The translations under genes and the position numbers were made by a program. Below, piece by piece: positions 20,009-31,241 of a stretch of DNA of 64,000 bases. Under the pieces are notes generated by a model that saw only the letters and a list, made by a program, of their open reading frames with translations, made no database searches and was not told where the DNA came from. The number at the start of each line of letters is the position of its first letter. The first letter of the stretch is position 1. The DNA comes from Paramacrobiotus metropolitanus (taxonomy: Eukaryota > Tardigrada > Eutardigrada > Parachela > Macrobiotidae), in the NCBI RefSeq assembly GCF_019649055.1, contig NW_026570247.1:124001-188000 (forward strand), given 5' to 3'.

Positions 20009-20397
20009 TGTCAGAGACCGCTCACTCGAGGCGGTAGACACCTCTCGTGGCTTTGCTCTGTCGCCCGCCCGCACATGGCTACTCCATTTGTGCCGCGCTA
20101 TTACGCTGCTTACTCAGCGTATACTTTGTCTACGCTGACCAATCAGCGCATTTCCCTGCACTCTTGGGGGTGGAGCCCTGCGCCTACGGGCGATTCCATG
20201 CTTTGCAGCATCAGCTGTTGCATACCCGCAGCACGCGGAATCATTATCACGATTCTGACGAGCGCGCTTGCAGCCACTTTTTTTTCCACAGCTTTTCCCT
20301 ATCGGGTTTTCTGTTGGTTTTGTGTTGTTGCTTTATTGTTATCACAATAAAGGCTATTTGCCCCATTTTTCCATCTGCTTCTGTGTCATATCTGACA
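20009..20397 (+). repeat. 3' LTR of element 1
   Basis: This 389-bp copy is identical to the 5' LTR except for +2 T, +1 C and -1 T in three homopolymers. AATAAA is at 20346-20351. The following CCAG (20398-20401) repeats the bases before the 5' LTR. Confidence 0.97.
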
Positions 20398-20623
20398 CCA
20401 GCGATCTACATTTGAAAAGACAGACTAAAATCATTGCGTTGATGTTATTGTTCACAATTACTTACGTTAATTGTAAATGCGTTGTTGACGGTAATAAGTA
20501 GCGCAGTTCCGCGGAAATGTTGTTACTTTGATAGGTAAACATACTGCTGCTTCAGGCCGCTGCAGCAGCAGCATTTGTAATTTTGCATCAATAAATAAAT
20601 GGCTTCTGAACACTTTGATAGAT

Positions 20624-22616
20624 ATGAATTCGCCATGGAGATTGATGCCGCAATATCGGCCGCTGCTGGCGGATGTCAACCAGATGAGCTACCAGAATAC
20701 GGTCGTTGTCCGTAATCCCGATGACTCTTGGTTGCTCGGATATATTCAGGATATGGACGGAGACCGTGCCCTTATCCACTTTGACTCCAAAAAGGTCACA
20801 CCGCGCTGGTTCCACTTGGGCAGCGTGTGGTTGCTGCCGTTCTTCTTTAACGAACCTGGGCAACCCAGCTACAAGAACGCCCCAGCATTCGTGGCGTTGC
20901 GCGACGAAGACGACGGCCCGTTGCGTTTCCGCGCCGCCGTCATCCTGGGCATCCTTATGGTTAGCAAACCTCAAATGTTCTACATTAAATCCGTTACGCT
21001 CACCGCCAACGGGACAGTCCCCGCCCCCGCCGAACTGGTGGATCTCGGGCAAGTGCTCGCGCATCTGCCGCCGCGTTATCCGTCTTTGCTACAGCGCCAC
21101 AGCGGTGCGCTGTACACGAAGCACTTCGTTGTCTGTGCCGGGGCGCAGAGCATCCTGAGCGATGCCGCCGACAAATTCCGCCTCATAAAGCACGTGCGCG
21201 ACGCCTTTTCGCGCGATTTGGAGCTGGTAGGTCTGTGGGACTGCTCTCGTTTTCATCTGCGCATCGAGCGAGATGGCTGCCTGTTGATCACCATCAATAT
21301 CGCCAAGGCGGGCACGGCGCAGATCACGACGACGGCGCTGTCGCAGGTGCTGGACACCCATCTGGCTGACCGGGCCAGTCTACCGGCCAACGTGTTGCCT
21401 CGATTTCGTGCAGGTGAGACCTCCCTCTTTGAAACGGGTCAGATAAGTTAGCTGGCCCGGGCCGTGCATCGTAACCTTAGTAAAGTGGAAAGCCATAGTA
21501 AACTTTCCAGGAGGATTATTACTCTTCTCTCGAGATGGAAATATTCTTTCAGTTGCGAAGACCGAGTGCAATTGCACTCACACCATAATTACCCAGTAGT
21601 GCTGACATTTGGAACACAGTTCCAGTCGTTTCGGTAGCGCGGGTGTGATAGTTGCATCTCAGAGCAGGACTGCTTTAACGCCTAGCAACCAGATAAAGCG
21701 ATGAGCACGTCGTTTTTTAACCTGTTAATTTCGGAATTAATTTCGGAATTTAGATTGCCGAATACGGAAAGTGTTTTTGCATTAAACGATCTTAGAAGTC
21801 GATAACTTCAGCTTAAGCGCTCGTAGCGCACTTTGAATTTAGCAAGTTAGTTGTTTGTGCGAGTATTCGTCATGTTTTCCTTGCGCAGATTTGGAAAGTG
21901 AGGCCCTGCAGCCTGAGCCGGGCACCCGTATCGCTCACCTGACGCCATGGCTCTTGAGCGAAGTGTTGGCCAATCTGGACCCGCAATCACAGATGCAGGC
22001 CAAACGGTAAGCGCTGGTTATGGTCAACTCTGTTCAGCTGTTAATTGTAGGAGACTGCTTGGATCAACTTTTATGCGACACCAGAGAGTGCACATTTCAT
22101 ATAAGCCTGTGCCCATTCACACTACTTAAAAGGATCAATTTTAACATTTAAATTTAAGCACCCAAATCGGTAGAGCACTGTGTCCTGGCGCGCACCCGGG
22201 CATTTGCATAAATGTGGCAGCTCTGAACGGTGTCGTTGTTGCGCAGGGTGTGCGCTCTGTGGCAGTTGCTGCTGAGCAGTCCGCGCATGACGGACCACAT
22301 CAGCATCCACGTGGACGCCTGCTGGCGGCTGCAGGCGGACATCAGCAACTGCTTCAAACTGGCAGTGCTGCTCAACCGCTCAATTAATTCCTCCACAATC
22401 AGCCTCACCTTCTCCGGCGCCTTCCTTCCGGCGTATGGGATGTTTATAGGACAACTGCTGGAATTCATGGATATCCGGCTTCCGCTGATCGTCTTCAAAG
22501 GCCAGATTATTTGCCAGCCGAAGAGTTTGGCGGGACAGAAGGAGCACCGGCTGAAGCACCCGGCCATCTGGGTGCCAACAGAGTGCAAGTACGGGTCGTT
22601 GGTGTTTCCACGCTGA
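20624..22616 (+). CDS. F-box-family protein B, three exons, C-terminally shortened
   Basis: Predicted exons are 20624-21413, 21889-22006 and 22247-22616, giving 425 residues in frame across both introns (donors CAG|GTGAGA and ACG|GTAAGC; acceptors CGCAG). Start is ATG 20624 (MNSPWRLMPQ). Exon 1 has an N-terminal domain (SYQNTVVVRN, LLGYIQDMDGDRALIHFD, VALRDEDDGPLRF) of unknown fold, perhaps Tudor/Agenet-like. Exon 2 encodes an F-box (HLTPWLLSEVLANLDPQSQM, then VCALW from exon 3), the motif that binds Skp1 in SCF ubiquitin ligases, so a role in substrate selection for ubiquitination is inferred. Relative to copy A, exon 3 jumps at about 22600 straight into exon 4 sequence (STLSKLAIYGINEVFAV equivalent) out of frame, removing most of the C-terminal domain. 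It lies 227 bases after the 3' LTR of element 1. Confidence 0.7.
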
Positions 22617-23203
22617 GCAAACTGGCCATCTACGGCATCAACGAAGTGTTCGCTGTGTGAGACCAGCAGCACGTCCTTTGTCGACCATCACGCTCTGCTG
22701 TGGATAAAATTTTCTGCCGTATTTAAAAACTGAATCTTAGCGCGGAATACTTCTAGCACGAACAATGTTAAACTGCTACTATGAGTGTAACCCCATGTCT
22801 CCATATCTGTGAAAACATATCACGTGATCTTCTTGAATCTTATGCATGGATTACAAGGTTTGTATGGTTTTCTTTAAGGTTTGCATCATTGCATCGCTTG
22901 CTACTCGGAGTATCGTGTAATGTTCTCGTTCCCGCCTTTTGGTTTTCTTTTTTAGCTTTTTGCTTTTATACAGATAATGCAATTTCTGTCAAACGACGTT
23001 GACGAAAACAGCCAACTTCAAATTGATCAGCAGCCACGTTTCACTGTGAACAACAATCGCTGGACCTTTGGTCGCAGAAAAGTTCATCTCAAAGCGAGAT
23101 CGCGGAGAATTTGAGCTGACAGGGCATCACGCAGCGAGACATTTCGTCGCAAGGCCGTTTCGACGATAGAGACATTTTATTTATCACGCAAACCCTTTAT
23201 TAG
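22617..23203 (+). other. 3' flank of F-box gene B
   Basis: The first bases retain exon 4 coding remnants (to TGA at 22658-22660). The following 400 bases resemble the 3' flank of copy A (ATGCATGG-TTACAAGG, GGTTTGCAT and TTGGTTTTCTT phrases), so the UTR was duplicated with the gene. A 73-codon ORF at 22781-23002 falls in this UTR-like region and is not regarded as a gene. Confidence 0.5.
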
Positions 23204-23206
23204 TAA

Positions 23207-23572
23207 AAACATTTTTACTGGTCGGCTGGTTTCGGCGAACAGTCGTTCGTCTGCAGCCAGGTCAACTACCGACCGCGGCCCAATGCCTCGGCGCCGGTGG
23301 TGGATCTGTACGCGATTAACTGTCTGTGCAGGCGCAGTTTGTGCAATGTGGACCTGGTGAGCGTGGGCGTCGTGCCGCCGCCCTCGGGGCCGGATACGGA
23401 CAGGGACCTGCTGATCAAGGATCTGTTGAACAAACCGATTAATGCCAGTGCCCCGCAGCTGGTTCGCGTGTGGACGCCCGCGTCGCCTAGCACCGCGTCG
23501 GTCAACATCACCAGCCCCGCGACGACCTACGAATGCGGAATTCATCCCGACAGTCGAAGACTGCCGGAATGA
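23207..23572 (+). CDS. Possible terminal exon of an unknown gene
   Basis: A frame open from after TAA 23204-23206 to TGA 23570-23572 encodes about 120 residues with ordinary protein composition, unlike the T-rich flanks, and high third-position GC. It includes SFVCSQVNYRPRPN, DLYAINCLCRRSLCNVDL and a Thr/Ser-rich end. Four or five Cys residues suggest an extracellular or zinc-binding piece. No start codon fits and the acceptor could be CTTTATTAG at 23195-23203. I do not recognise the family. It may be an orphan exon of a broken gene or the 3' exon of a gene whose other exons I cannot see. Confidence 0.35.
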   Translation, partial: KHFYWSAGFGEQSFVCSQVNYRPRPNASAPVVDLYAINCLCRRSLCNVDLVSVGVVPPPSGPDTDRDLLIKDLLNKPINASAPQLVRVWTPASPSTASVNITSPATTYECGIHPDSRRLPE

Positions 23573-25413
23573 CACAGCGGCCACACGGGCACCAGCACCG
23601 CGGAGTCGTCCGCTATTTCTTCTGCGACTGACACATGGGATTCTGTGGTTTCTTTGGCGTGGAGCGTCTGGACGCTGTCAGCAGCGATATTGTGATTGGT
23701 TCATTATTTGTGATTGCCCAACGGCAGTAAACGTTATCTTTTGAACTTCGATAAATTAAATAAAGCGTAATTCCGGGCGCAAACGAACTGTAAGTGTAAA
23801 CTTGGGGGGTTCTTCTGTAGATGTATCTGTATCCACAGTAGTCTGTCTGCGCAAATGTTTCCCAAAGTATCGAGAAATAGGAAATCAGCCTTTCGGCCAC
23901 GACAGCTGGACAATTACTACAGACAGGAAGGTCACAATAAAGACTGTTACGTATTATCGTTGCTTTCCTGGCTATCTATCTTTGCCCGCATACTGCGTGC
24001 CACTGGTTCCTTTATTTATCCAAATACAGGTCTGGACATGACGCCGAAGCGCTTGCCTGTTACAGTAACCTGCTTCTGATCGAAGCGATAGGTACCAAGG
24101 CAGCCGGTGGGCGCAGCGGAACCCTCTGAGCACGACACAATAAACGAAAGCGCATTAGATACGGGACAACTTTGAGGGAAAGGACACAATTTGCGACCGA
24201 TGTTTTTGGCATACAACCTCTTGGTGATGCGCATCGTCTAGATGCTAATACACTGAGCGATAATCAGCTATTCAAAACGGTCTTTCATGTTGTGCACTTC
24301 ACCCTCTTGGGCCTCCTCCAGTCCACAGGGTACATAACCACGAGCCTCCTCGTAGCATTGAATACGCCATTGCAGTTAACTTGTCCCAAGCCGCATGGTT
24401 TTGTATTTACGATATTCTGTTTCCTAATAGAGCATTTTTGGCGGGACTGCTTTGGCTTAACTTTACTGGAAAAGACTACGGACTGGGCGTGGCTTTCGCT
24501 CATCCTATTGATTTCTATTTACGTCGCTTATTTCAATTGGGTTAAACTGCGCCATCGGACTTTACTTGTTAACATTTGCTGGTGTTTCCCTTTTCACTTA
24601 CGGTCACATTGTAATTCTCAAATCATTCATGCCAAGTGTTTGATATTGTCCAAGTTCCAAGTTTCTCTGTTATACTGAATAACTCTTCGACTGTTAAATA
24701 AATGGGCTTTTGGCTGACTACAGGTTAAAAGAGTAACACGAAAAGCGAGAGCAGACTGGCTGATTGGTAGTCTATGTAGTTTTACACTATTCCTCAAGAA
24801 CATGTGAACATGCAGCACATGTGTGCTTGCTGTAGTTCATATTCAGCCTGTGCACACTATGCGCAGGCTGAATATTTGGACAGTGAAACATCCACCTCCT
24901 CCGCCAGTCGTGCAGCAACGGCGCCCGCTTCAATTCTAAGCTGCGCCAAAAGCAGTCATTCAGTGCCTCTGGTCAGAGTAGCCAGCGACACTGATGCTTC
25001 CTGATTGACCCACATGGCACTGCACCGCGGCCAAATTAAACAGACAGACAGGGAGCGCTCTATTCAGCTGGACTACGACTGAATCAAAGCCGATAGAATA
25101 TTGAAGAACACTAACCTTCAAATTAGAACGGTATAAATGCAGTACCTTGTTTAGTTATGGGAATGATCTTTATATTACATTCAAACCGAACCCTTTACGT
25201 ACGCTTAAACAAACTCTTTTGCCCTCGTTCCCTGCCACTTCTGAGTTCTGACACACCAACCGTGACCAACGCACCAGCTCCTGGCCAGTAGCCTCATCTT
25301 GCTACCAAATTAGTTATTCTATACAACTGCACATCTAGCCAGCGCATTATTTCGGCATAAAAATCGGTCCACTGCAGTGCAGGGTGCGACAATTACAACG
25401 TGAACAGGAACGA
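23573..25413. other. Non-coding spacer before F-box gene D
   Basis: Contains a 12-bp inverted repeat at 24839-24875 and an open frame at 24172-24678 with hydrophobic runs but no ATG at its start and no recognisable motif, which I do not call. AATAAA-like motifs lie near 23759 and 24138. The last 30 bases before 25414 match the region before the start of pseudogene F on the other strand, so they belong to the F-box duplication unit (5' UTR or end of an upstream intron, AG at 25382). Confidence 0.4.
24839..24875. repeat. 12-bp perfect inverted repeat
   Basis: ATATTCAGCCTG (24839-24850) and CAGGCTGAATAT (24864-24875) flank a 13-base loop that is itself nearly self-complementary (TGC...GCG). Confidence 0.85.
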
Positions 25414-27440
25414 ATGTCTTTACCAGCAGCGTTGCCACCATTCCGGCGGATGAAGGTGGAGGCCTATGGGCGCTCCTTTGGCTACCAGAACACGGTGGTG
25501 GTGCGGGGTGGCAGCGACCTCGATGCCTATTGGCTGGGATACATCCAGGACATCTCCGACGGCGGTGATTATATTCTCATTGATTTCGACTCGCAACGGA
25601 TGGATGCGAGCTGGACAGAGGCCAGTCGCGTGTGGCTGGCGCTGTTTGCCGGCAGTGTGGCTTCAGGTCGCACCTGGTATGATAAGGCGCCAGTGCAGGT
25701 GGCGCTGCGGGATGGCGACCAGGGGCCCTTCCGCTTCCGAGCGGGGATTATAACGGGCAGTGTCTGGGCGGACCTTTGTCACACGAGGATGTTCTTTGTC
25801 AGAACGCCGCCTTCCACGACGGATAGCGAGTTTTCGGACTTTGGCAAGGGCTTCGAAGTGGTCGATCGGTGTCAGGTCGTCCCCGATTTACCGTCCGCCC
25901 AAACAACCGGCGCCATCGCCACCAACGGCTTCCATTATGCCAAGCACGTTATTCCTTTTCCCGGCGCGGCGTCTGTCCTCCAAACAGCCGCTGATCGAGA
26001 CCGTCTCGTCCAGCGGCTCCGTAGGGCAATGAAAGGCCACGCCCAGCTAAAGGAACTGAGCGATAGCTGCCGCTTCCACCTGCGCATCGGAACGGACAGC
26101 TGCACTTTCATCGTGTTGAGCGCCCCGACAGAGATCATGTCGGCGGAGTGGACGACCGCCACGCTTCTGCAGGTGGTGCAACAGCACCGCGCCGAGCAGA
26201 TCAGCCTCGCCACGCAACTGGTCAGTCCAGCGTTCATGGAGGGATGGAGTCCGGGTGGAAGAAAAAGAAGCATTTGTGAGATCGAAGAACAGGGTAAGGG
26301 GAATAACTGTTTAATTAATTGCCGCTTCAGTACACTGTACTTGTGTTTTCCATAAGCCGTTCTAACGTCGACCGAGCTGCGAAGCGTCGCCTTCTGTTAT
26401 CTGCCACCCTCGCTGTGGAATACAGTCCTCCTTCTGCTGGATCTCCAGACGCAAGAAACCGCGAAAAGGTAAGCGGCTATGAGCATTGACGCCGGTAAAA
26501 AAGAGCGGATGACCTTTGAGCATTTTGACGCTCCTTTGCAGGGTGTGCGTTTTGTGGCAGCAGATCCTCAACGATCCCAACAACACGGAGCACATCATCT
26601 TTCATTGCCACTCCTGTCACACGGGAGCAGCACACTGCCGGGCCAAAAGTGACCACGCCGCGTTGCTGCTTCTAAGCCGCTCCATCACCTCCAACACGAA
26701 AAGCCTCACGATCATCGGCCCGCGCAACAACTGCAACCAGTCTTCCGTGTGGTACGGATTTTTCGAGACCCTGATGCCCCGCCTACCGCTGCTCATCCTG
26801 CGCGATTACGACCTGCACTTCGGCGGTGGCAGCCCATGGCATTTCTTCGCCATGGAAGTCATCCCGTTCCACCCGTACTGTCAGCGCATCATCGTCCGCA
26901 ACTGGAAGCTACGCAATCTTTTCGAAAGCGTCATGTACAAGATGCTTTACGGATTTCCCTCCACGGCACTGCCATTCGAGGAGAAGCAGTTCATGCTCCC
27001 GTTAAAGACTTTGGAATCCCCGCTGGCCATCGACCGGATGCAGATTACGCTGGATCACGCGGAATTCGACTGCACCGCGCACGACGACGACTCCTTGGTC
27101 AGCCGCTTCATGTGGACCGTCAACGTCGCCTGCCCACCAGTCAGCGATGACGTTTACGCCAAAGTGGCGCACATCCACGAGCGTTGGGTGCGGAATCTTG
27201 TCTATCCCGATCAGTGGGAAGGGATTCGGGAATATCTCAACGTGTAAGTGTCCGCGCAGTTCATTTTATTCCGCTGCGCAAAGCTTTTTGCTAATGGCTT
27301 TTAAAATCGACAGGTTTAGTCCCTTTTTTAGCGACGGAAGACCAGGATGGTGGTATTCCGAGGACTTGTGGACGGCGGACGTTGACGAACTGAGCAAATT
27401 GGCAGTGCTGGGCATCAGCGAGGTCTTCCGTGTCGAATGA
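25414..27440 (+). CDS. F-box-family protein D, four exons, intact
   Basis: Exons 25414-26293, 26357-26468, 26542-27243 and 27314-27440 sum to 1821 bases, 606 residues, with phases that agree at every junction. Donors are CAG|GGTAAG-type, AAG|GTAAGC and CGT|GTAAGT; acceptors ATAAG, TTTGCAG and GACAG. ATG 25414 (MSLPAALPPFRRM) is preferred because pseudogene F has ATG at the same place while upstream codons differ. Exon 1: N-terminal domain (YQNTVVVRGG, YWLGYIQDISD, VALRDGDQGPFRF) and a second conserved part (HYAKHVIPF, CRFHLRIGTDSC). Exon 2: F-box (YLPPSLWNTVLLLLDLQTQE) completed by RVCVLW in exon 3. Exons 3-4: substrate-side domain (SLTIIGPRNN, LRDYDLHF, RFMWTVN, ERWVRNLVYPDQWEGIREYL) ending LSKLAVLGISEVFRVE. 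A Skp1-binding ubiquitin-ligase adaptor is inferred from the F-box; the target is unknown. Confidence 0.8.
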
Positions 27441-29703
27441 GTCGAGTCAACGGAGACTGCGCCGTCTTGGCGAATTCTTGCGAATACTTACAGCCTTTCT
27501 TCGAGCTTATTTAATCCAGTTTCTGCTGCTTGTACGCGGTCTATTTTCTGCATCTGTTTTTAGTGTGTTTATTTGCGCACTGTACTTGCCATGAATGAAT
27601 TATTTAGTTTTGTAGTCTGGTTTGTGTGCATGTTTTTACATATTATTATTATGCGCTGTTCGTACGCGTGGATTTAGTTAGCTTGCCCTAATCCGGAAAT
27701 AGCATTATATAGCTGATTGGTTCACTTTACGGAAATAAAACAGGTAGTAGCACGACTAATAATCGGAGAGCGGTCAGTGGTGCTAGTTTCCCATAATTCT
27801 GCTTCGCTACTTTGTAATAACTGGTGGAAACCTATTTTAATCGAGGACAATAATACTGGTATCGGTCCTTTGTTCATTAGGGTTGGTCGGTAGATACACT
27901 AGTGTGATTTTTTGGATAATTCCATTCAGTCAGTCGGCAGCACTGACGTGTGAGTGTGTAGTGATAACGAGCAACAGAGATCACGTTGTCCTAATCACCG
28001 AACAAGCAATAGCAGCAATAGCAGGTCCTGTAATTTCCCTTTACGCAGCAGCCCTGATTAGTGATCTCTAAACGCTGGTATGACCTATGGGTTTGCCCTT
28101 TCTGACTTTCGATTGTTACCGGATACTTGTTTCCAAAAAATTTTTTGACAGAGATTTTAAGCATATAATGGCGTTAGCATTTATACGGGATGCCGTCCTA
28201 CCCGGTGCTAGGTAGTTAAAAATTTTTGTTCTTTTGGCAACAGCCACCAACAAAACAGAAACACCCCTCGCGGCCACACACTCTGTTTGTAGTAAGGGGT
28301 GGTATGGCCGGTGGTAAATTGAGGATCTCGGACCATGGCGACCGTTCCCTTTATTCAGTAGGATTGGTCGGTGGGTAGACATGCCAGCTTTTGCACAGTT
28401 CTGTTCGTTTGACAGCTGGAGCAGTAGCGTTGTGCTGGAAAATGACAACTTGAGCTTCCGTGCACTCTACAGGCAGATCGATAGTCAGTATGTTTTTTGT
28501 AACACAGTAGGTCTGGTTAGTGGACAGTGTAACCTTTGTGCGGTTCTGTTCATTCGACAGCTCAAGAACTTTGTTAGCATCGAGCAGTGGGTACTGGCCA
28601 TGGGCAAGAGTTCCGTTGGGTACCGTTCTCATATTATGGTCTGGTCAGTACGTTTTTCATTGCATAGGAAAACTCACGGTCAGTTAACTTTCGCTTGCAA
28701 ACTATGGTCAAACACTACCTGTTTTCTCATTACCACCGAGTGGACGAAGTGTGATTTCGCCTTCTACCAACTCGTGAAGGAACTATGCAGGTAAATTGGA
28801 ATACATGTTCGCAAACTTTCGCTTTCGCATCCTCAAACACTTTTTTAGTTCCATTGCTTTCATAATGATCGCCTAAAGCCAAAGGATTTGTACTTTATAA
28901 ATCGGTGTGAAAATTGTTTATAGATAGATGTTTTAAATGCATTCACGTGGCATTCAAAAGCCTCATTATAACTGATATTTTATCCAAAATTGCATGTAAA
29001 CGCGAGAGTATGAGTAGTATAAGATCGTTTCACACCGAATGGGGTCCGAACCAAACACCTTTTTTGGTATTTAGGTTATTTTTAAATTTTATATTTATTG
29101 TATCTATTGGCTGCTCCGCGCAACAGTGTTTTGTGTAAAAGGTCTTCCAAGGTCACCTTGAACTGATGCCTGTACCGCTACCGGCATCCGAGCGATGGTC
29201 CCAGGGCAGATATTTTTGAAAATAAAATGCATGTGGGACCCTTTTGGAACATGCTGAGTTTAATGGTGAAATCGGTTTTTTAATTATTTTGCTTAGCGTT
29301 TTTTTCTAGCCAAGTTGCACGGGGCGGCCGATCATAATATAGATCTATTTCCTTGATAAGCTCACGGCGAAAAGTTATCTTACGGGCTCCGTATAGTGTG
29401 GGCAACATTGCAGCAGCGTGACCGCAAAGTGGCAGTTGTGGGATACTACGGCCGCAGCGAACGGCGCAGCGACCGACGTATAGACTCTGGCTCCGACATC
29501 GACAACACAACCAAAACAGCCCAGCATCAACACAAACCGACACTTTCTTGTAATCCTTGTTCTGACTGATGATGTGGATCAGTCCCGGTGAGCAGCTGCT
29601 GGGAAGGGTTAATTCAGAAGAGCTCCCATCCATAACTGTCAGGCGTTCCCGACTGTTTGTTAATTTTATTCTCGAGTGCTTTTCGAATGCTAAACCACAA
29701 TTA
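27441..29703. other. Spacer, mostly without recognised genes
   Basis: AT-rich in its first 500 bases with AATAAA at 27735. The phrase TTGGTCGGT plus GTAGA occurs near 27885 and again near 28364. A possible minus-strand exon (28351-28632) is listed separately. Near 29700 the sequence changes abruptly into the middle of F-box exon 1, marking the breakpoint of pseudogene E. Confidence 0.4.
28351..28632 (-). CDS. Possible exon, unknown protein
   Basis: On the minus strand a 93-codon frame has balanced composition with PNGTLAHGQYPLLDANKVLE, a QNRTKVTLSTNQTYC stretch and potential N-glycosylation sites, suggesting an extracellular segment. A diverged second copy of the ELSNEQN motif is found in another minus frame at 28116-28448 (LQLSNEQNCAKAG), so the segment may be internally duplicated. 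No start, splice sites or family are recognised; the opposite strand is open too. Confidence 0.2.
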   Translation of the reverse strand: MRTVPNGTLAHGQYPLLDANKVLELSNEQNRTKVTLSTNQTYCVTKNILTIDLPVECTEAQVVIFQHNATAPAVKRTELCKSWHVYPPTNPTE

Positions 29704-31241
29704 ACAAGAGCAAAGCTCCGCCCAAACAACCGGCGCCATCGCCACCAACGGCTTCCATTATGCCAAGCACGTTATTCCTTTTTCCGCCGCGGCGTCTGTT
29801 TTCCGAACAACCGCTGATCGAGACCGTTTCGTCCAGCGCTTCCGTACTGCCATGAGTGGCCATGCCCAGCTGAAGAAGCTAGAAGACTGCTGCCGCTTCC
29901 ACCTGCGCATTGGAAAGCACAGCTGCACTTTCATCGTGTTGAGCGCCCCGACAGAGATCATGCCGGCGGATTGGACAACCGCCACGCTTCTGCAGGTGCT
30001 GCAACAGCACCGCGCCGAGCAGATCAGCCGCGCCGCAGTTGGTCGGTCCAGCGTTCATGGAGGGATGGAGTCCGGGTGGAAGAAAAAGAAGCATTTGTGA
30101 GATCGAAGAACAGGGTAAGGGGAATAACTGTTTAATTAATTGCCGCTTCAGTACACTGTACTTGTGTTTTCCATAAGCAGCTATAACGTGGACCGAGCTA
30201 CCAGGCGTCTCCTTCTGCTACCTGCCACCCTCGCTGTGGATTACAGTCCTCCTTCTGCTGGATCTCCAGACGCAAGAAACCGCAAAAAGGTAAGCGGCTA
30301 TGGACATTGACGCCGGTCAAAAAGAGTTTGATGACCTTTTTGCCTTTTAACGCTCATTTGCAGGGTGTGCGCTTTGTGGCTGCAGATCCTCAACGATCCC
30401 TACAACACGCAGCACATCATCTTCAATTGCCAATCCTGTCACAAGAGAGCAGCACAATGCCGCGGCGACAGCGACCACGCCGCGTTGCAGCTTTTAAGCC
30501 GGTCAATCCGCTCCACCACGAAAAGCCTCACGATCATCGGCCCGCGCAACAACCGCCACCAGCGTTTCGTGTGGTATGAATTTTTCAATGCCCTGCTGCC
30601 CCGCCTACCCCTGCTCATCCTGCGTGATTACGACCTGCACTTCGGCGGACACAACACCTCGTGGCATTCCTACGCCATGGAAGTCATCCCGTTTCGCGCG
30701 TACTGTCAGCGCATCATCGTCCGCAACTGGAAGCTACGCAATCTTTTTGAAAGCGTCATGTACGAGGCGCTATACGGATTTCCCTCCTCCACGGCCCTGC
30801 CACTCGAGGAGAGACAGCTGATGCTCCCGCTAAATGCGTTAGACTCCCCGCTGACCATCGAACGGATGCAGATTACGCTGGATCACGCGGAATTCCACGG
30901 CGCCGCGCACGACGACGACTCCTTGGTCAGCCGCTTCATGTGGACCGTCAACGCCGCCTGTCCGCCGGTCAGCGATGACCTTTACGCTAAAGTGCAGCAA
31001 ATCCACGAGCGGTGGGTGCGCAACCTGGTCTATCCCGATCAGTGGGAAGGGATTCGGGAATGTCTCAACGTGTATGTGTCCGCACTGTTCATGTTCTTCC
31101 GCTGCGCAATGGCATTTGCTAATGCCTTTTGAAATCGACAGGTTTAGTCCGTTTTTTGGCGACGGGAGAGCCGGATGGTGGTATGACGAAGACTTGCGGA
31201 CGCTGGACGTCGGTCAGCTGAGCAAGCTGGCAGTGCTGGGT
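29704..31241 (+). pseudogene. F-box-family pseudogene E (5' truncated, frameshifted)
   Basis: The copy starts in mid exon 1 (SAQTTGAIATNGFHYAKH equivalent) and keeps exon 1 end (to 30114), exon 2 (30178-30289), exon 3 (30364-31071) and most of exon 4 (31142-31241), all close to gene D. A 2-base deletion near 30030-30040 relative to gene D shifts exon 1 into an early stop at 30098-30100. Exon 3 itself is fully open, with small in-frame insertions. The first half of exon 1 and the start are missing, and exon 4 is cut at 31241, where the inverted copy F begins. Expression as a shortened protein cannot be excluded, but the F-box exon is out of frame with exon 1. Confidence 0.75.

Larger units (their letters stand above)
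7075..20397 (+). mobile_element. LTR retrotransposon element 1, complete, non-autonomous
   Basis: Two direct LTRs (7075-7461 and 20009-20397) begin TGTCAGA and end TCTGACA and enclose 12.5 kb. The 4 bases CCAG stand before the 5' LTR (7071-7074) and after the 3' LTR (20398-20401) as a target duplication. A primer site follows the 5' LTR directly. The interior holds a proline/glutamine-rich ORF, gag with capsid and zinc knuckle, a degraded protease-region ORF, and two accessory ORFs, but no RT, RNase H or integrase in any frame. Gag type, leader, primer site and accessory proteins match element 2 at 35243-64000, so element 1 would depend on such a relative for its enzymes. The LTRs have no substitutions between them, suggesting recent insertion. 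Confidence 0.95.

Noticed and set aside
19682-20350. 222-codon ORF reading through the 3' LTR
   Set aside because: Most of it is the LTR itself; the 5' LTR gives the same peptide at 6934-7467, so it is a repeat artefact.
22781-23002. 73-codon ORF after F-box gene B
   Set aside because: It lies in sequence homologous to the 3' flank of copy A and is not conserved as protein there.
24172-24678. 168-codon ORF with hydrophobic runs
   Set aside because: It begins at a non-ATG codon, has no family resemblance and is in an AT-rich spacer; hydrophobic runs arise from T-rich codons.
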